A stretch of DNA of 64,000 nucleotides from Hyperoplus lanceolatus. Its lineage: Eukaryota > Chordata > Actinopteri > Uranoscopiformes > Ammodytidae. Position 1 is the stretch's first letter. Each line of letters starts with the position of its first letter. Shown here one piece after another: positions 36,401 to 50,901 of the stretch. Location of the stretch: NCBI GenBank assembly GCA_026929865.2, contig CM049408.1, forward strand, positions 23,478,501-23,542,500. The letters run 5' to 3'. The notes beneath the pieces are model-generated. The model saw only the letters and a list, made by a program, of their open reading frames with translations. It was not told the DNA's origin and did not search any database. Both the position numbers and the translations under genes were made by a program.

Positions 36401-39400
36401 GCTGCTCTTGCCGATGTTGTTCCCATGAAGCGCTCCAACTTGCCCATCCACTCGACTTCCACTGCCCTTGGCTCATTTGGATTGCTCTGACACGTCACGT
36501 CATTGCAATCACCGACCAGAGTTCAAAACAAACACCATCTTGGGAATGAGAAAGCCTCTTGGCCTCCGTCGTTGCCAAATTTAGCAGTGAAATAGAAGAA
36601 GAAGAATGATGGCGTGGTTAAAACGTGAGGTCGTAAAAAATAGCAAACAAAACAACAGAGTGAAGGGTCAGCGTTTTAAATGGTGATTTACTGTCCCAAC
36701 TCTCTGCTGACACACCGGTCTCTAGAGGGAGGGGTTGCATTTAGAACGCGAAAAAAGGCCCGGCTTCCTCCTCTGGCTTCCTGACCCGCGTTTCCTGGAG
36801 GAACAATCTTTCTGTCTGTGCAGAGGGGGCTCATGGGAAGTTAGAGTTTGGTTTTCCACTGGCACATTTAGGAAGAAGCAAAGGTCAAAACCATCAAGCT
36901 ATAGAAATGACACGATGACCACAGCTATAGGGTACACAATGCAGCACACTCACAGTGCAGATGATATGCATGGGCTGACACACTCAGAGAAGGCTTTAGG
37001 GACGTGGAGAGGAATCTGGTTGGCGCTGTGTCCAGTTTTTTTTCCCTCCGGACAGACCTGACCCTGGTCCAGGTGTCATGACCATGCGGCGGACGCTGAA
37101 ACGAGATATTCCTCAGCACTTCACTCAACACAAGCGAAAAATCAATGGGCTTTGTATGAAGCGCAGGAACAGTGGAAAGCATTCTCTGGCCAAAAAAAAA
37201 AAATGCCTGCCCCTGTCCCATCTGTCTCCATTCTCCAGCACTCCCAGACCTCACAACCGGCCCTGTGTGGTCACTCCTGGACTAGAATTACACAGTCCAT
37301 GTGTCCGGGACTCTGGACAATATACAAGAACCAACTGCCCGTGTGAGCCATGCCCACTTTTCTCACACTTTATCCCTTGTTTGATTTATTGAATTGGACG
37401 TGTCTTGTCTCCGGTTATTGATATTCTTCCAGATGCTGTTGACGAAGAGCTCACTCTCTCTCTCTCTCTGACAACGTTGCCAAACCTTTGCCCACCGTGA
37501 ACCAAACTTTGAATGTGAAATTAGCTCTTGATGATGTGTGAATGGATTGGTGTGGTTTACGATTAAACATTGTTGAGATGTGAGAATAGGATGAATCAGT
37601 TGTTTGTCAGGCGTCCTCGGTCGACCCGGTGCATATTGGGATGTCAAATTCCTCGCAGTTGTAGGCGTGTGATGATCTATTGTGGAAAAACCTGACTTTT
37701 ATTGTTACTGCAGCTCTAATTTGAACCCTGCCATGTCTTTATTGCCAGTAGAATACGAGACAAATTATAGTTATCTGCAGGCTACCTGATGAATACCCCA
37801 CTGCAGGACCCGTCTATTTTCTTCCACGGTTTGTGATTTCCTCTTTTGCCGTTACTATTCTTCAAGTACTGTAGGTAGTAAACATCTGGTTGGTGCTTAT
37901 TATGGGGGCTTAGGAAAACACAAGAAGGAAAAACCCCAAACACATGCTCGGCATTTAGAAGAAGAAAAAAAATGTCACAAAGAAATGAAAAACAGGCAAG
38001 CTGAGAAACACGTTCGCCAATTTGACAACACAAAAAGAAGCTCACAATCAGATTCTGCTTTTTAGTTACACACGTCATCACCATCACATTTTCAAAGATG
38101 TTTTCTTTGTTTGCTTCAGAGTTGTCTGTCTGCATATGTTGTCTCTAGCTTAGCGTATGAAGAGACAATGGCTAGTGTAGCCGGAGAAAAAGCTGTAGGT
38201 GGGCGTAGTGTTGAACTCTGTGCTCTTAAGTGGTTTGCAAATCTCGAGAGCAACAGGTGTTTCACCCTCAGCAACAGATTATTCATCTGTTAATTTTCAC
38301 CTTTGCCTGTCCTCCTAAAATGAAAAGCGCCTGTAGCCTCTGCTTTTTTCTTCTCCGTGACCTGCTGCAACTCCCAGGGAGCTCATGAAGTACACCCCAT
38401 CCTAGCTTTAATGGAAAAAAAACCCATGAGGAAATGAGCAAGAACTCAAGCTATGTGGATGAAGATCAAGGAGACCTATGTGGCAGAAAGATTTCCTCAG
38501 AGGAAAATAGACACAGAACAGCGGTTTATGTTCTCAGAGGGGCCAGAATACATCACCGCCTTACCTCTTTGATTGAGATTCATCCCCCCAGTCACTCAAA
38601 GAAAACAACTCTGATGGATTTTGTGGGATTGTCCGAACACAGCAGGGCCAAAAATAGAGTTTGATATATCCAAGATAAGTCTAAGCTGTAAAGAAAACAA
38701 ACCCTCTCGGCCTTTGAGGGATGGTCCATTCCAAATGCCCCCCAACTGTTCCCCCCACACCGCCTCTCTCTTTTCTCCTGTCCCTTATGTCAGGACGTCT
38801 TCTTCCCTGGCAGTGAAAGAAAGCTGCAGCTGTGTGGAGTCCTTTGGGCTGAATGAGAAGAATCAGCCCATTCGGTTGACTTTCCTGGCCAAAGCTATAA
38901 TTGTCTACTGCCAGGGCCAAACATCCAGTCCAGAGCAGTTCCTGGCCCCCAGCCACTTGTATCCAACAGGACAGTGGGGATTGTCCTGCAGCCATATACC
39001 ACACAGGGGTCCAATTGCCGCTCTGCCAAAATGTGGAAGCATCTACGGCTCCAGACCTTAAACACCACTTTCCACAACAAGTCAATTAGTCAATTTTTTA
39101 AGCCTTTTAAAATTGCCAGGTCTACTTGTCCCTGAGACAAAAGCTACTTGTTTAAAAATAATGACAAGAAACAAATGTAAGTCTCTCCATGCTACTGCCG
39201 GATTGTTTTCTCATTGCTTGGTACTGACACACATTCCTAGAAGAATTCCTTAAACAAAATAAACTTAATTGACAACTTAAGTAGAATTACTTCACCCCAT
39301 TGGCAGAGATTTTGGAACAAAGAGATCTAGAGGGCTGATTATTTGACTAAATGTCTTGTCAAGACAGATGTGTATTGACCAGGAACACGTGTGTCAGCAA

Positions 39401-41174
39401 GTTTTCCTGTTTGTGATACGCGGAGCTTCGACAAGCTAACTCACAAACCAGCATGAATTATGCATTTGGCTCAGATTTAGCGTTTGTGAGTGGTTTAATG
39501 TCAATAGCATGCCCTCAGAAACATACATAGCAGTGCTTGTGTGTGTTTCCAGTAAAGCGCTATTAGTGTCACATCAGGCCCAAATGACAGCCCACATGAC
39601 TCTGCCAGCCCAGGGGAGTATTCACATTATTGCTATGTTGTGTGACAGCTGAATATGGAAACACTTTTTGCGCTTGTTAACTACTTTCTGGTTTGCCCCT
39701 TTTTTCTCTCGCCTCGCACTCTTATAGGTTCTACAAAGTCTAGTAAAATTGAATGGCTTTCCCAGAAATGAAAGTTTATTGCCCCCCTCAACCCACCCCA
39801 CTCGTAAATAATGGCACATTTACCAAAAAAATCCCAAGCCGACGGCCCCCACCTTCATGCCATTACCAGTACCACTACACGCCAAAAACCTCTGCCAAAA
39901 TACACCCAAACAATCCCCCTTTCTCCTCATTGAAACCTTCCAACTGTCTGTTAACAGTGTTTACTACATTTAAGCCCTCCAACTCTACACTCTGAGGCCA
40001 GAACAGTCCAAATCCCATCGGTGGGAACTGTATGTTATACATCATAACATTCCTGATTTCATCTTTCCTTATCATATTAACAAGCTTTAACTGCTTCACC
40101 AGGCATACCCATGCTTCAAATGGCTGCCTTTGACTAAAAACTGTGTCGCACCAGCTACCCTATGTTCAAAATGTATCCATGGTTGATAAAACTCACATCT
40201 GGTTTTAGAAGCTAGAAATAGAACTGTAATAAATGGTAATTAGTTTACGCCTTTTTTTTCTAGTGCTTTTTTCCAACTTTTCTTTACTCTGGTCTCCTGC
40301 TGGCTTAATTTCACACGTTCGCCAAGAGCGGGATGCGGCCAATTCTTATGTGAGGCTCGCAGTCGGCACGATCCAATGAAATCAAAGACATTATGAAGAG
40401 GAGGATGAAACGAGTTCCACATGAGCACCATCCCTATGGGGGAAACCTAATAATACGTTTAATATGGTGACCTCAATAATTTACCTTATTTTAATAAAAT
40501 CACACACTTGGCCCCGCACAGCTGTTTCCAGGCACCCTAGGGAGTTCACCTTGACCTGCTTTGATCGTCCGCTTTAAGTCCAAACAATCAAGCTTTGAAT
40601 GCACTTTGTGAATGGAGAGACCGAATGGAACAGAGTTACAGATAAGGTGTGCAGATGTGGAGACAAAGGCCTGACATGTAGATGGGATATCTCGATGGAG
40701 TACAGTGCTGGAGGTTCCACCGTGGGCAACTTTTTTCGCTGAATGAGTCACCGCACGAGATCGGCGCACAATTGAAATACCACCGAAAACTGTCACTATC
40801 TTACCATAAACATGCCGTCCCCAACAAACTCTCATATTGAATGATGACGCACGATTTGATCCTTTCGGTGCCTCATAGAAAAATGTGTCATTCGACTAAT
40901 ATCACACCTATTAGTTAATTATCATAGCTTGACATTTTGTGACATTGTGTCTGATTTTGAGTGAGTGACTTAATGGACTCATTGTATTTTTGTCTGATAG
41001 TCCCCCCACACATACAGGATATGAGTTGTTCTGTCTCTGAACCAACAGCCTCCATTACATTCCTTTCATAAGATTAAAACTTTTTTCCATTCATCAACAT
41101 TTTGGAATAAATAAGGGTGGAATTCTTTGACACGATTAGAGGATGAAGATATATATGAATTATAATGTTTCTGA

Positions 41175-41176
<2 letters not shown>
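33473..41176. other. Gene-free stretch, mostly unique
   Basis: About 7.7 kb with no exon, RNA gene or well-bounded mobile element that I can support. It includes short simple tracts only: a C run at 34736-34746, GA at 36293-36309 and CT at 37453-37469. Open frames such as 38621-39061 lack domains and splice context. Portions with low repeat content could contain conserved enhancers of zfp36l1 or its neighbours. Confidence 0.45.

Positions 41177-41207
<31 letters not shown>
41177..41207. repeat. (GA)n microsatellite
   Basis: Pure AG/GA array of about 31 bp. Confidence 0.95.
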
Positions 41208-41210
<3 letters not shown>

Positions 41211-41431
41211 GGGCATATAGTGGGTATTTGTAGAGCCTAGTATTCAGTCATGATTTATCTCCACTGAGGTAATATCGAGGTCGGCGCCCTGAAAATGTCT
41301 TTGCTTCAACAAGATGCCTTGAGTCGGATAAGAGGGTCTAAAGCTCCTAGTTCAGCAGCATGATGGATGAAAGTGTTCCATCTTGTTTATGCAACCTGAC
41401 AAAAGGCATCTGCTGGTCTCTGGAAGGTTCA

Positions 41432-41972
41432 CTTGGTGCTGTAACAACCCTCTATGCTCCCTATTAGACAGTCAAACAGAGATTATCAAGGTATTTCAGA
41501 TGCACTGGAAGGGTGTAGGAAAATGACTGCTCGCTCGAGGAGATTGAAGTAATTTGGCCTTTTAGACATTATTGGCACAAGCATATCTTACATCTACTAT
41601 AGCTTTATTCCAATCTGGTTAAAATAAGGAATGTCACAGTTGAATAGTTTCTGAGTTGAATGTCTCGACAACTATCGTTATGAAATTGTGTAAAACATTC
41701 AATGTCCTGGGTGATCCCCTGATTTTTTTCATCCATCATCAACATGTTAGCATTTAATGTTAGCACGTTTGCATCCGAACATTGTTCTTTTTGCATGGTG
41801 AAAGTAACCCTGTACAGTTTGAGATAGTAAAAGAGAGGTTATCAAGTTATCTCCAATGTTGTTCAGGCTGTGGGAAAATAACTGCCAGCTCAAATAATTT
41901 AAATGCATTTGATCTTTTGTATTTTTGAATATTAACTCCCAGCAATTCCTATCTTAAAACAAATACTGTAGG
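41432..41972. repeat. Diverged direct duplication with repeat-like spacer
   Basis: The segment 41432-41602 aligns with 41797-41972 in the same orientation. Shared words include 'gttatcaag', 'gggaaaatgactgc/gggaaaataactgc' and a run ending in 'tatctta'. The spacer contains 'catgttagcatttaatgttagcac', a phrase typical of a fish interspersed repeat. Confidence 0.55.
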
Positions 41973-44900
41973 TGGCAGAATTTAGGAGAGGCTTAGTTGA
42001 ACAGTTTGAAGGCAGAGTTTAAACTCATATCTTATAGTTACAGTGATAAAGCTTTCAACAAAGGACTTATTGGATTTATTATCTGTCTTAAGGCCACATG
42101 TTTCAGCCAACATAAAAGACATGAGATTTTCAGTAATGACGTAGCTTGCGCAACCTCAGATAAATCTGTCCTGTAGCCACATCACCATATCCTGTTGGCA
42201 AATGTACTGTGGATGAATCGTCACAGTAAATTCAGGACTGTGCAGATACAGTAAAATGTACTCTACTATTATTCAGCCGTAACATTTAGGTTTAGTGTTC
42301 AGATTATGAAATCGTATCTCCTAATCCCCTGATCATTTCTCTTTGTGAAGAAAATAAATTCTCAGCCAGCTTCTTGGTGTAAAGGTTCTGTTATGAATCC
42401 CGAGCAAGTGTCTTGCTTCCCACCCTAGAGAGTGGATGCAACCAAGGTAAAAAGTTTGACAAACACAGGTGTGGATAGATGAGCTAGAACTGCTGCTTTG
42501 TTGGTTCCGAATTGCTTTAAACGGAGCCAAATCATGTCATAAAACCAAGCCAGTATGAACTGTTTGTGCTTATTCTAGTGGTTTTTGTCCTTCCTCAGAT
42601 TGGACGAATAAATAATGGAAAAATCTGCCATAACAATGTACCCCTCGGACATGCGGTAATCATTATGTAGTCATGTAATGCACCATAAACGTCATAGCAT
42701 GAGGGAGTGATGGAGAGTGTTTGCTCTTGTGCGGGCTCGCCGTGCTTTTCAATTGCGCGAAGAAGCTGCCAACTGCTGCCTCAGTATCTCTTCCATCTAT
42801 CTTTTGTCGTATGACAAACTAACTTCAACACAATCTCCCATTAAATTTTGGCTCCTCTTGCTCCCCCCACTCCACACCCTCGGTCTGTCCAGCTCCTTTT
42901 GAAAACATCCATTACTGCAGGAAACGCAAATACCCCTAAAATAAACAGCCGCTTGCATAGACTCTTTCTCTCAGCTATTATACAAATGGAAAAACAACAA
43001 GGGAGAAAGAAATAAAGACAGCTGAAGAAAGACAGAGGGATGCAGGGGGAAGGGAGGTAGAGACGAGGCCCAGCACCAGTGTAGGGAGAAAGTGCGGAGT
43101 CATGCTGTAGGAATGCTGGAGGGGGGGATTGCTGGCGTGACTGCCCCATTTTTCACAGCCATAATCAGAGCCAGCTGTCAGTGAGAGGGCCCATAAGATG
43201 GAGGGGGGAGTAGGGAGGGGGAGGGAAGGAGTGGGAGTACTGTTTTTTTTTTTGGAAGAAGTTAGAAGGAGTGAGCGGAGAGGGGGAGGAGGCTAGGATT
43301 AAGAAGTTGAGTTAAAAGATTGAGTTTACGTATTGTTAATTTATTTCCTCACAGTGTGTCACCGGCCTTTAGGAGTTGTGTAAGAGGTGAATGCCTGTAA
43401 AGAGCCTGTGTGTGGAATACGCCTGTTTGCATGCATGCACGATAACAGTTGAAAGACGGAGGAGTGTGGATCAGAGCGTGGCCTTGACTTGGCCCGGCTG
43501 CAGTCTGAGCCAGGTTAAAGGAGGATTGGAATTGGAGGGGGGGCAGGGTGGAGCTTCCTGCCTCGCTGCTGCATGCTCCCGGGACCTTCTGCAGTAAAGA
43601 ATGACAAAGCAAGAAGACACACCATATACAGTGTCTGTATGGAGTGCACAATCCCCCTGCTGTACATAATATATAAAGCCGGGAGCATAAAGAACAAAGG
43701 CCTAAGCCACATAAAAAGCAATGAAATAATATCACGACTTGTCATTTTTTTAGACTTTCAGAACATTATCTCAGATCAGGAACAGATGCATCTCCGAAAC
43801 TGGGAATCAGCTTACAGTGCACCAGTTGTAGTTGTGCACATCTGTGGCTGTGGTAACGCTGCTGCTGCTGCTAACAGCCGTGCCAGTGCTGTTACAGTCG
43901 CACAGCCCCCAATGTAAACTCCCCGTGTGTTTATGTTTAGTCTACAGTAGTACGGTACGTCTTCCTTCCACTATATGGCAGGCTCTGTTATGTTTTGTCC
44001 TGCGACCGAGTTTGTTCCTCCTCTGTCCTAAAAAATGTGTCAACACCAATTGTAGGTCAATATGCAGGCACTCGTTGCACCCAGATTAGATGAATCATGA
44101 AAGGAGAGATGATACAACAGGAGAAATCCCAAAGACGGTTTCACTCCTAAAAACGCCCTCTTCAGAAGGTGAATTATGGCACAGTCGTTTCCTGAAATAG
44201 GTTATAGTATTAGAGTTCATGTAGTTCCTTAAGGTATTTTAATGACCTATCTCTTAGCCCACACTCCCGTTACCGAGTATGCAATGACAGTGCTGCCACG
44301 TACTTTATTTGACCCTTGGTAGTTTGAAAAAAGACTCCGGTGGGAACGACTTGGCGTGTTGATATTTGGTTGATTCATGGCTGTTGAAGAGAGAGGTGAC
44401 CTCTTCGGAGTTGGATTGCCAACTTTTTCACGTCGGACCCGCACGCCTCCGACACAGAGAGCACCCTCGGGACTTCAAAAGAAATAGTGTCAGTGTGTCT
44501 AATGAACTTTGCAGCCACTAACACCGGTCTCTTTCTTTACTATACTCAAACTGTGTGTGAGCCAAAGATTTACCCGGAGAACTGGTTCCTTCCTTTCGAT
44601 GCAGAGGCCGCCTCACCTGTTGTTTTTGTTCTTGAGAATATCACCCCTTTATATTATTACAGTGAGCTGTCACTGAAGCACAATGGAGGACACACCCAAG
44701 CAGAAAACCTCCAGTGTCAGACGTGGTATTTTTGGTCACTTGGAGAACTCCCCTTTCTCAGCCTATATAGGTACTTCCTGTTCTCGGGTCCTGATGTTAT
44801 GTGACATTGTGCATACACAAGCTAACAAAGAATAAACATGCCCATGTTTTTAAAAATAAACTTTTGTGCGGTGGTCACTGTCTTTTCAAGTATTCAGGTG

Positions 44901-47736
44901 AAAATGCGTTTTTTTGCCCCCTGTGGGTTGCCGTATGGTGAGTATTTCCCTGGCAACTATAATGACAAGCTGTTGAGTCACCGTCATGGCTTAATGAGAC
45001 ACTTCAGTAGAACAGACACGTCACTTATGTTGTTTTGTAACACCTGTGCTCATCCAACTATGACAAGTCCAAATGGCTACTGGGAAAAAGGCCAATGTAA
45101 GCCTCGAACCCAAACTCATGTCAGTTAATATAGTTCTAAAATGATGCACATTAAAAAAATGTAATCAAATTAAAATTAAAATGACATAAGCAAAAGCCAG
45201 GAGACAAATGTTGGCTCCATCTCCCAAGCCAAATTCATTAACGAGTGTGTTTCCTGTTTCGGTGGGATTCGACCTTTCACCCTGTCTATGTGCATGTTTG
45301 GCCAATGGAAACACTTTCCACACAGACTACGAACTGCAGTGGTGTCCTTGAACACTGATAAAAGTTTGTGATTCCTCTGCTCTGAGCAGCATTCCTTATT
45401 TTATTGTGCATCAATTGAGAAACATGACATTGAAATCTTTCATGGCAATATCATTGAAATGGAAGACTAATGTGACTCTACCTTGGGCCTGTTTCTGATG
45501 GAGCTCCTGGAGGTCTGGAGCCTCACAAGTCAATTGCCCACTTGTCCTAGTTGGATGTCACTCTGTCTATTGCCAGCAGACATTCAATCAACTGTGATCT
45601 TAAAAACCAAGATTTTTCTAGCTGTGAGTTGCTCCTCCAATCCCTCATAGTCCATCTATTCATAGTTTTAATCAACAAAATACTTTAAAATCAAACCAAT
45701 TTATTTTTCCTGACAACATATTGAGTTTCTTAATTGTATTACTGCATGTACAAAATTGAATTTAAGGTTGAAGCCCTAAAGTTTCTAGTTGTGGAAAATA
45801 CTGTAAACATTCTAACGTATTTAGTATATACAGTATTTGCCAATATGTAATGCATCATTTCATAATTATTAAACCTTTTTCCTGCATATTAGCTGTGCGT
45901 ACATGCAGCTCAGCTCCCTCTATTTCTCTGCCCAGGAGTTGTTTATCAGACTGGGAGCGAATGGCCTGCGGCCTCTCTGAGCTGCAGCCAAGTCCAAAGT
46001 GGAACAAGTTCAAACTCCGGACTTTTGACTCTGACAGTGTGTCGACTGTGTCTTCACACGACCCGGCTGGTCCTTTATCAGAACTGGAATGGCACGCCGA
46101 CCCCGATTTGGGGAACGTTGTGTGTCTGCTATGAGTCATTACTCCATCGCCCACTGAACAAAAGGTGAGGCCATGTCTGGAGGCTTTCTGAAACCCCTCT
46201 TGGATGGTGTTGAACTAAAGGTCGTTTTGTCGACTTGTGATGCAACACAGAATTACAAAATGGGCCCTTTCAGTGGAAATGGAGCTGTTCTATGCCTCTC
46301 TTTTTTGTTTTCTTTAACCGCATCACATTCTTTCTTCCTGTTTTCTTTCTCTTTCAGTCTTACTTGTTGTCTTTTAACACACAACGACTAAAACACACTC
46401 ATCCTGCACGCAACGTCTTGTCTTAACTTTCAATCTCCAGCTTCTTCCTCAGCGTATAGAGATTCACACAGAGGGTGTCACCTCTTTATCGAAGATGATT
46501 TTATTCTCCCCCATTTGCACAGCGGTGCATTTTGGGTACTTTCCAGGACACTTTCTCCTGTTTGGCAATCTGTCGCCTTGTTTACCGAGCTGCTAAACCC
46601 TGGCGACACCACAGGCTGTGACTCATGGTGTGAACCCTGCAGTCGCTGGTTCAGGGTTCAGTTTACAAACAATCTTTCACAACGTGTCCCCTCTGGCCAC
46701 GGTCACGCTCATCGTTTTGACGGCCTTTTTGGATTCAGACTCTATAAAAATCCCTTTTGATCTGCTTCATTGGCCTGGCTGACTCACTGTGGTAAATCTC
46801 CTCCGGCTCTTTTAATTTAAATTGAATGAGTACACAATGAAAGTGATTTCAAAATAATGAGATCCACCATTACAATATCCTAGCACCGCAATATGCAATG
46901 ATTAGGTTTTGACTGTGGCTGTAAGTTGGACATGGTTGCCTCCATATAACCTAGTTTATACTCTGACAAAGTTTCAAACTTATTTTTTCAGGGCAATGAA
47001 CAAGCAATCTTTAGCCAAGTTGTAGAACATTGATCATAAATGATAAATCACTGACTTTTTTTGCTACAGATTGAAAATGACAGATTTGTAACCAAGCGAG
47101 TGTGAGTTTATTTCTGTGAGCACATCACTTGCCGTGTTCTCAATCAGCTTGGTGCCACTGGCGCACAGCCCGACGCAGGAACTTATGTCACTTCCTTTTC
47201 TTATCTTATTGATGTGGAAAGAGGAAGCCCCCTTACTTTCCCCAGACCTACTTATCACAGCATCAGAAAAACGTGTGGTGATGCTATTTCAGCGCTGAAA
47301 AATAACCTGAATGTGTTCACTTAGCAGACCTTAAAATCAACTTCCCTTCCTGCATTTTAGCAGTGGCATATAATACATATACATATGTATGTTTTTCTTT
47401 GTTTTGGGTACGCATTGGCGTTGCAGCACCTAGCTTCTAGACGTATTGAACAGGATGTTGGGGGTTGCTCTGCGTGTCTCCTTTTTGCAGGCATCCTTAC
47501 CACCCACAAGGCCTTTCTGTACATTGTACTGTATGAGTAAAAGTTTTGCTTCAGACTGTATGGAACATGCAGGGGAGGCGTGGAATGCTCCACTCTTTGA
47601 TGCCTCTCTGTACATATGAAAGCATGAAGCGTCTCCTCGCTCCGGCACTTAACCCATTCATGCCCACACAAGAATAAGTAAGTAGCACCAAAGCAGAGCA
47701 GGGACAAGAAGAACAACAGCCTCCTCCATTTGGAAA
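41973..47736. other. Gene-free stretch
   Basis: No exon, RNA gene or bounded transposon recognised. A purine-rich patch lies at 43197-43300. The frames at 43573-43917 and 45850-46134 have no domain or splice support. Confidence 0.45.
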
Positions 47737-47754
47737 CCCCCCCCCCCCCCCCCC
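47737..47754. repeat. Poly(C) run, 18 nt
   Basis: Eighteen consecutive C. Confidence 0.95.
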
Positions 47755-50481
47755 AAAGTTGCCTTTCGTTTACTTAAGCATTTTAATATAATTCATTCTC
47801 ATTTCCATGATCATTTGGACCGAAGATCTTGTTATTTGGGACAGAGAGTTTGTTGTTCTGCAAGATGTCATAGAAATGGCAGCCCTTGTGTGTTCCTGAG
47901 ATGTTTGGGCCTGGAAGTCAATGACCAAACACATAAACAACACATGAGTAGAAAACAAACCACCTTGGTCATTTTTTTCATGCTAACCATTTAGCATTTT
48001 TCTGTGATTTAGTCAAAAGGGTGTAAAAGGGTTGAAATCAGACTAAATTTTGTTCTAGCTACCTACAGTATCTGTGGATGCCAACTACAGTATGGTACAG
48101 GTGATGAAAATATTATAGTTGGGTGATGCGTATACTTTGGTTAACGTTTTGTCAGTGTTAGGCAAAAAAACCCACTTCATTAAAAAGTAAAGTGCATGGC
48201 ACCAGGCTGAAAAGCAGAGTTTTCTGTTGTAAAGATTCAAGTCGCTTTGAATTTTCAAGAGTGCCTTATTGTACCTTTAAACACACCTTACAATATCACA
48301 GGGTCCTGTGGTACACCTGTACATCACTGCAGCAATAATGGCAAAAGAGCAATTTTAAGGTGATTAAGTTATTCCTTAAGGCTAGTGTTCTTATTAAAGA
48401 CACTTAATTTCTCTGATCTGTAAAGGTATGCAAACTTCAGTCTAAACTTAAAGCATTAAAGTTTGACTCAATACATGCCCATCTACCAAATCAGTTTTTA
48501 CTTTATTTTATGAAACAGGGCATTATCAGAGCTGAATTCCCACCATTTTGCCATTGCTACTACACCATACTGACACCAACCCAAACCTGTATTCAGCATC
48601 AGTCACTTGGCCCCTGTGTTTGTCTAGGGAGGCCAGGGCTAAGTGGGTCTAAAAAGTTCTGCATTGCTTTCTCTAGGAACCTGTTAATGCCATAAACAGT
48701 CCACAAAAACAACTGCTGGATAGCCAATCAAGCAACCCAGCTTAAGGTTACTCACTCTAACTCACTTTCATATTGGAAAATATTTGAAAAAGGGAGAGTG
48801 CCTCTTATCAAACATGAGTCATCAAAATATAAGTACCAGCGATCCTTTATTTCTGTTTTTTTGTGTGACTTATTATTATTATTTATATTCGTGTTCCTAG
48901 TTATGTACAGTCACACATCCTGGAAGGGAGAGGCGGAGATGGTGTAATGTAAAGACGCTTGGGTTCTACTAAAATGCAAATGCTATGAAAATAATGTCCC
49001 CCAAATTATAGCAACAAGCCCAGATCATTTCCTGTCGCGGTGCTTAAACTCTGCTATTTCTGCTTAGCCCTGTTTATTTTTGGGGGGTGGGGGCCGACAG
49101 TACGGGGACTGTGGACACATAATCCTCCCAGAAAAAAGTGATTTATTTATGAATTCCAGCGAAGAACCTCCCCTCCTGAGAGCCGGCCAGCCTGCCAGAA
49201 GTCATTGGCTGATGTTTACAAGACTGGATTGGCTAATTCCCATGGTGCAGTGTGCCTGCAGTGCTATCTTATTTATACAAGGCCTGATATGGGAGAACAG
49301 AGGGGTTTATTTCTGGATATTCCCCATAGATGGATCCAATTTCTCCGACTGGAGCGGTTTCCTCCATACGTGCTGCACTTCAGGTTTGAGCGGCGGGCTG
49401 CACGCCTGTGGACGCGGCTCGCCACTCGCTCCGGTTTAAAAGGGCTGAATTGGCACGCCGAAGGAAACCATGTCACAACATTTCAACCCAGGCTCCTGAC
49501 AATAGACTGAGCTCGGGGCCTGTACAGGAAGCTGATTATTAGTCTCATAAAAAGTGCATTGTTTCTCTTGTCAAAATATATTTCGGGGAAAAGAAACTCA
49601 CGTCGAGTTAATTCATCACTTCATTAAACATAGAATGTAGTCTGTAATTTTCAAACAATACCTCTAAATACTTACAATCAATCAACAACAGTTTTCAGAT
49701 GGTGGGTTGCTAATGCTGCATAAGAGTCAAACAGCACCATACTGAAACACCATTTAAGATGGTGTGACTGGATTTAATGATGTGATGTGATTGTGTTGAT
49801 GAAAAAAACAACTTCATATAACTTTTTTTTATACCGTCACAAATAAATGAATCACAGTCAGTAAACTTGACTGTGAGTGAAACTCTTAACTCATCTTTGC
49901 CTTCTTAGAGAACTTCACCTTCAGACTTTGATATGCAAACCTTTCAGGTTTAGAATATTTTTGTGGGCTAGATGAGTAATTTTTGGAAAGGGTGACGCTG
50001 AATTCCAAGCACTGGACCTCACAGTCCGTAAATGTTTTAATTATGAATCACGAATATATGCCGAGACGCACGGTCATAACAGGCCTTATTTGTGATGTGA
50101 AAGCAACATCTGCCTTTTATAACAGCTCACGTCATTATTATTGTCCACAGCTCGGGTTAGTGCTTACTGGCCTGCGATGCCAGAAAAACACCTTGCGCCT
50201 TCCTGTTTATTTCTCTCTCTCTCTGTCTCTCCATCTTGCTCTCTTCTCTGTTCCCAGCCCCCTGCTGCTCCTCTCGCACATCCGTCAGTGATTTAACGAT
50301 TATATAAAGGAATGAGGGCATTATGGGAGGGAGTGCGGGACGCTGACACCCTGGGCCAGATGTTTTTAGAACGTGTGTCAGTCGACAAGGCTTGCTGCCG
50401 GAGCAGGGCCTCTGTGACCAAGTTAGGCAAAGAAAAGCCTGTTGTCTGCTGCATGGAGAGGGCAACTTACTGCACCTCCGA
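47755..50481. other. Gene-free stretch
   Basis: Mostly unique. The 49080-49520 interval is repeat-free and dense in transcription factor-like words (see findings). No coding exon supported. Confidence 0.45.
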
Positions 50482-50530
50482 TCAGAATCAGAATCCTTTA
50501 TTGTCATTGTACAGTGTACAATTGTAGCAG
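50482..50530 (+). repeat. Short fish repeat tail (CAGAATCAGAATCCTTTATTGTC)
   Basis: The 'atcagaatcagaatcctttattgtcattgtaca' phrase is a well-known end of fish interspersed repeats, followed by 'gtgtacaattgtagcag'. It sits immediately upstream of MITE B copy 2. Confidence 0.55.
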
Positions 50531-50546
50531 CATCCTGGGGCTATCC

Positions 50547-50901
50547 GTAAAGGTGGAGTCAGCAATTCTGGAGAACGCTTGTTGTCCAAATCACTTTTTG
50601 TCAAAATCAGTGAATATCTCCTGATCCCGCTACCTGTCCGTACTGTGTGTGCACTGAAAAAAAATCTGGTGTTAATACACAGCGTAGGCTCTGCAATCTG
50701 GTATGTAAACAATGGGTATGTAAACAAAGGGGCCCACTGTAGCTTGCGACATGCCTGTTTACAGAGCCTAGGCTGTCTTGTGTATCAACACTGGATTATT
50801 TTTCCCAGCGCACATGCATTACATACAGGTAACGGATCGTGAGGAGATATTCAATGATTTTGACAACAAGCTTTCTCCAGAATCGCTAACTGAACGTTTA
50901 A
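50547..50901. mobile_element. TTAA-type MITE family B, copy 2
   Basis: The left end is GTAAAGGTGGAGTCAGCAATTC, then 'tggagaacgcttgttgtccaaatcactttttgtcaaaatcag'. The right end is 'attttgacaacaagctttctccagaatcgctaactgaacgtttaa'. The arms are inverted copies of each other and match the copies at 32751 and 55155. No coding capacity. Confidence 0.82.

Noticed and set aside
45850-46134. Frame containing a plausible-looking charged segment (KWNKFKLRTFDSDS)
   Set aside because: No family match that I can name, no good splice acceptor and donor pair, and length consistent with chance.
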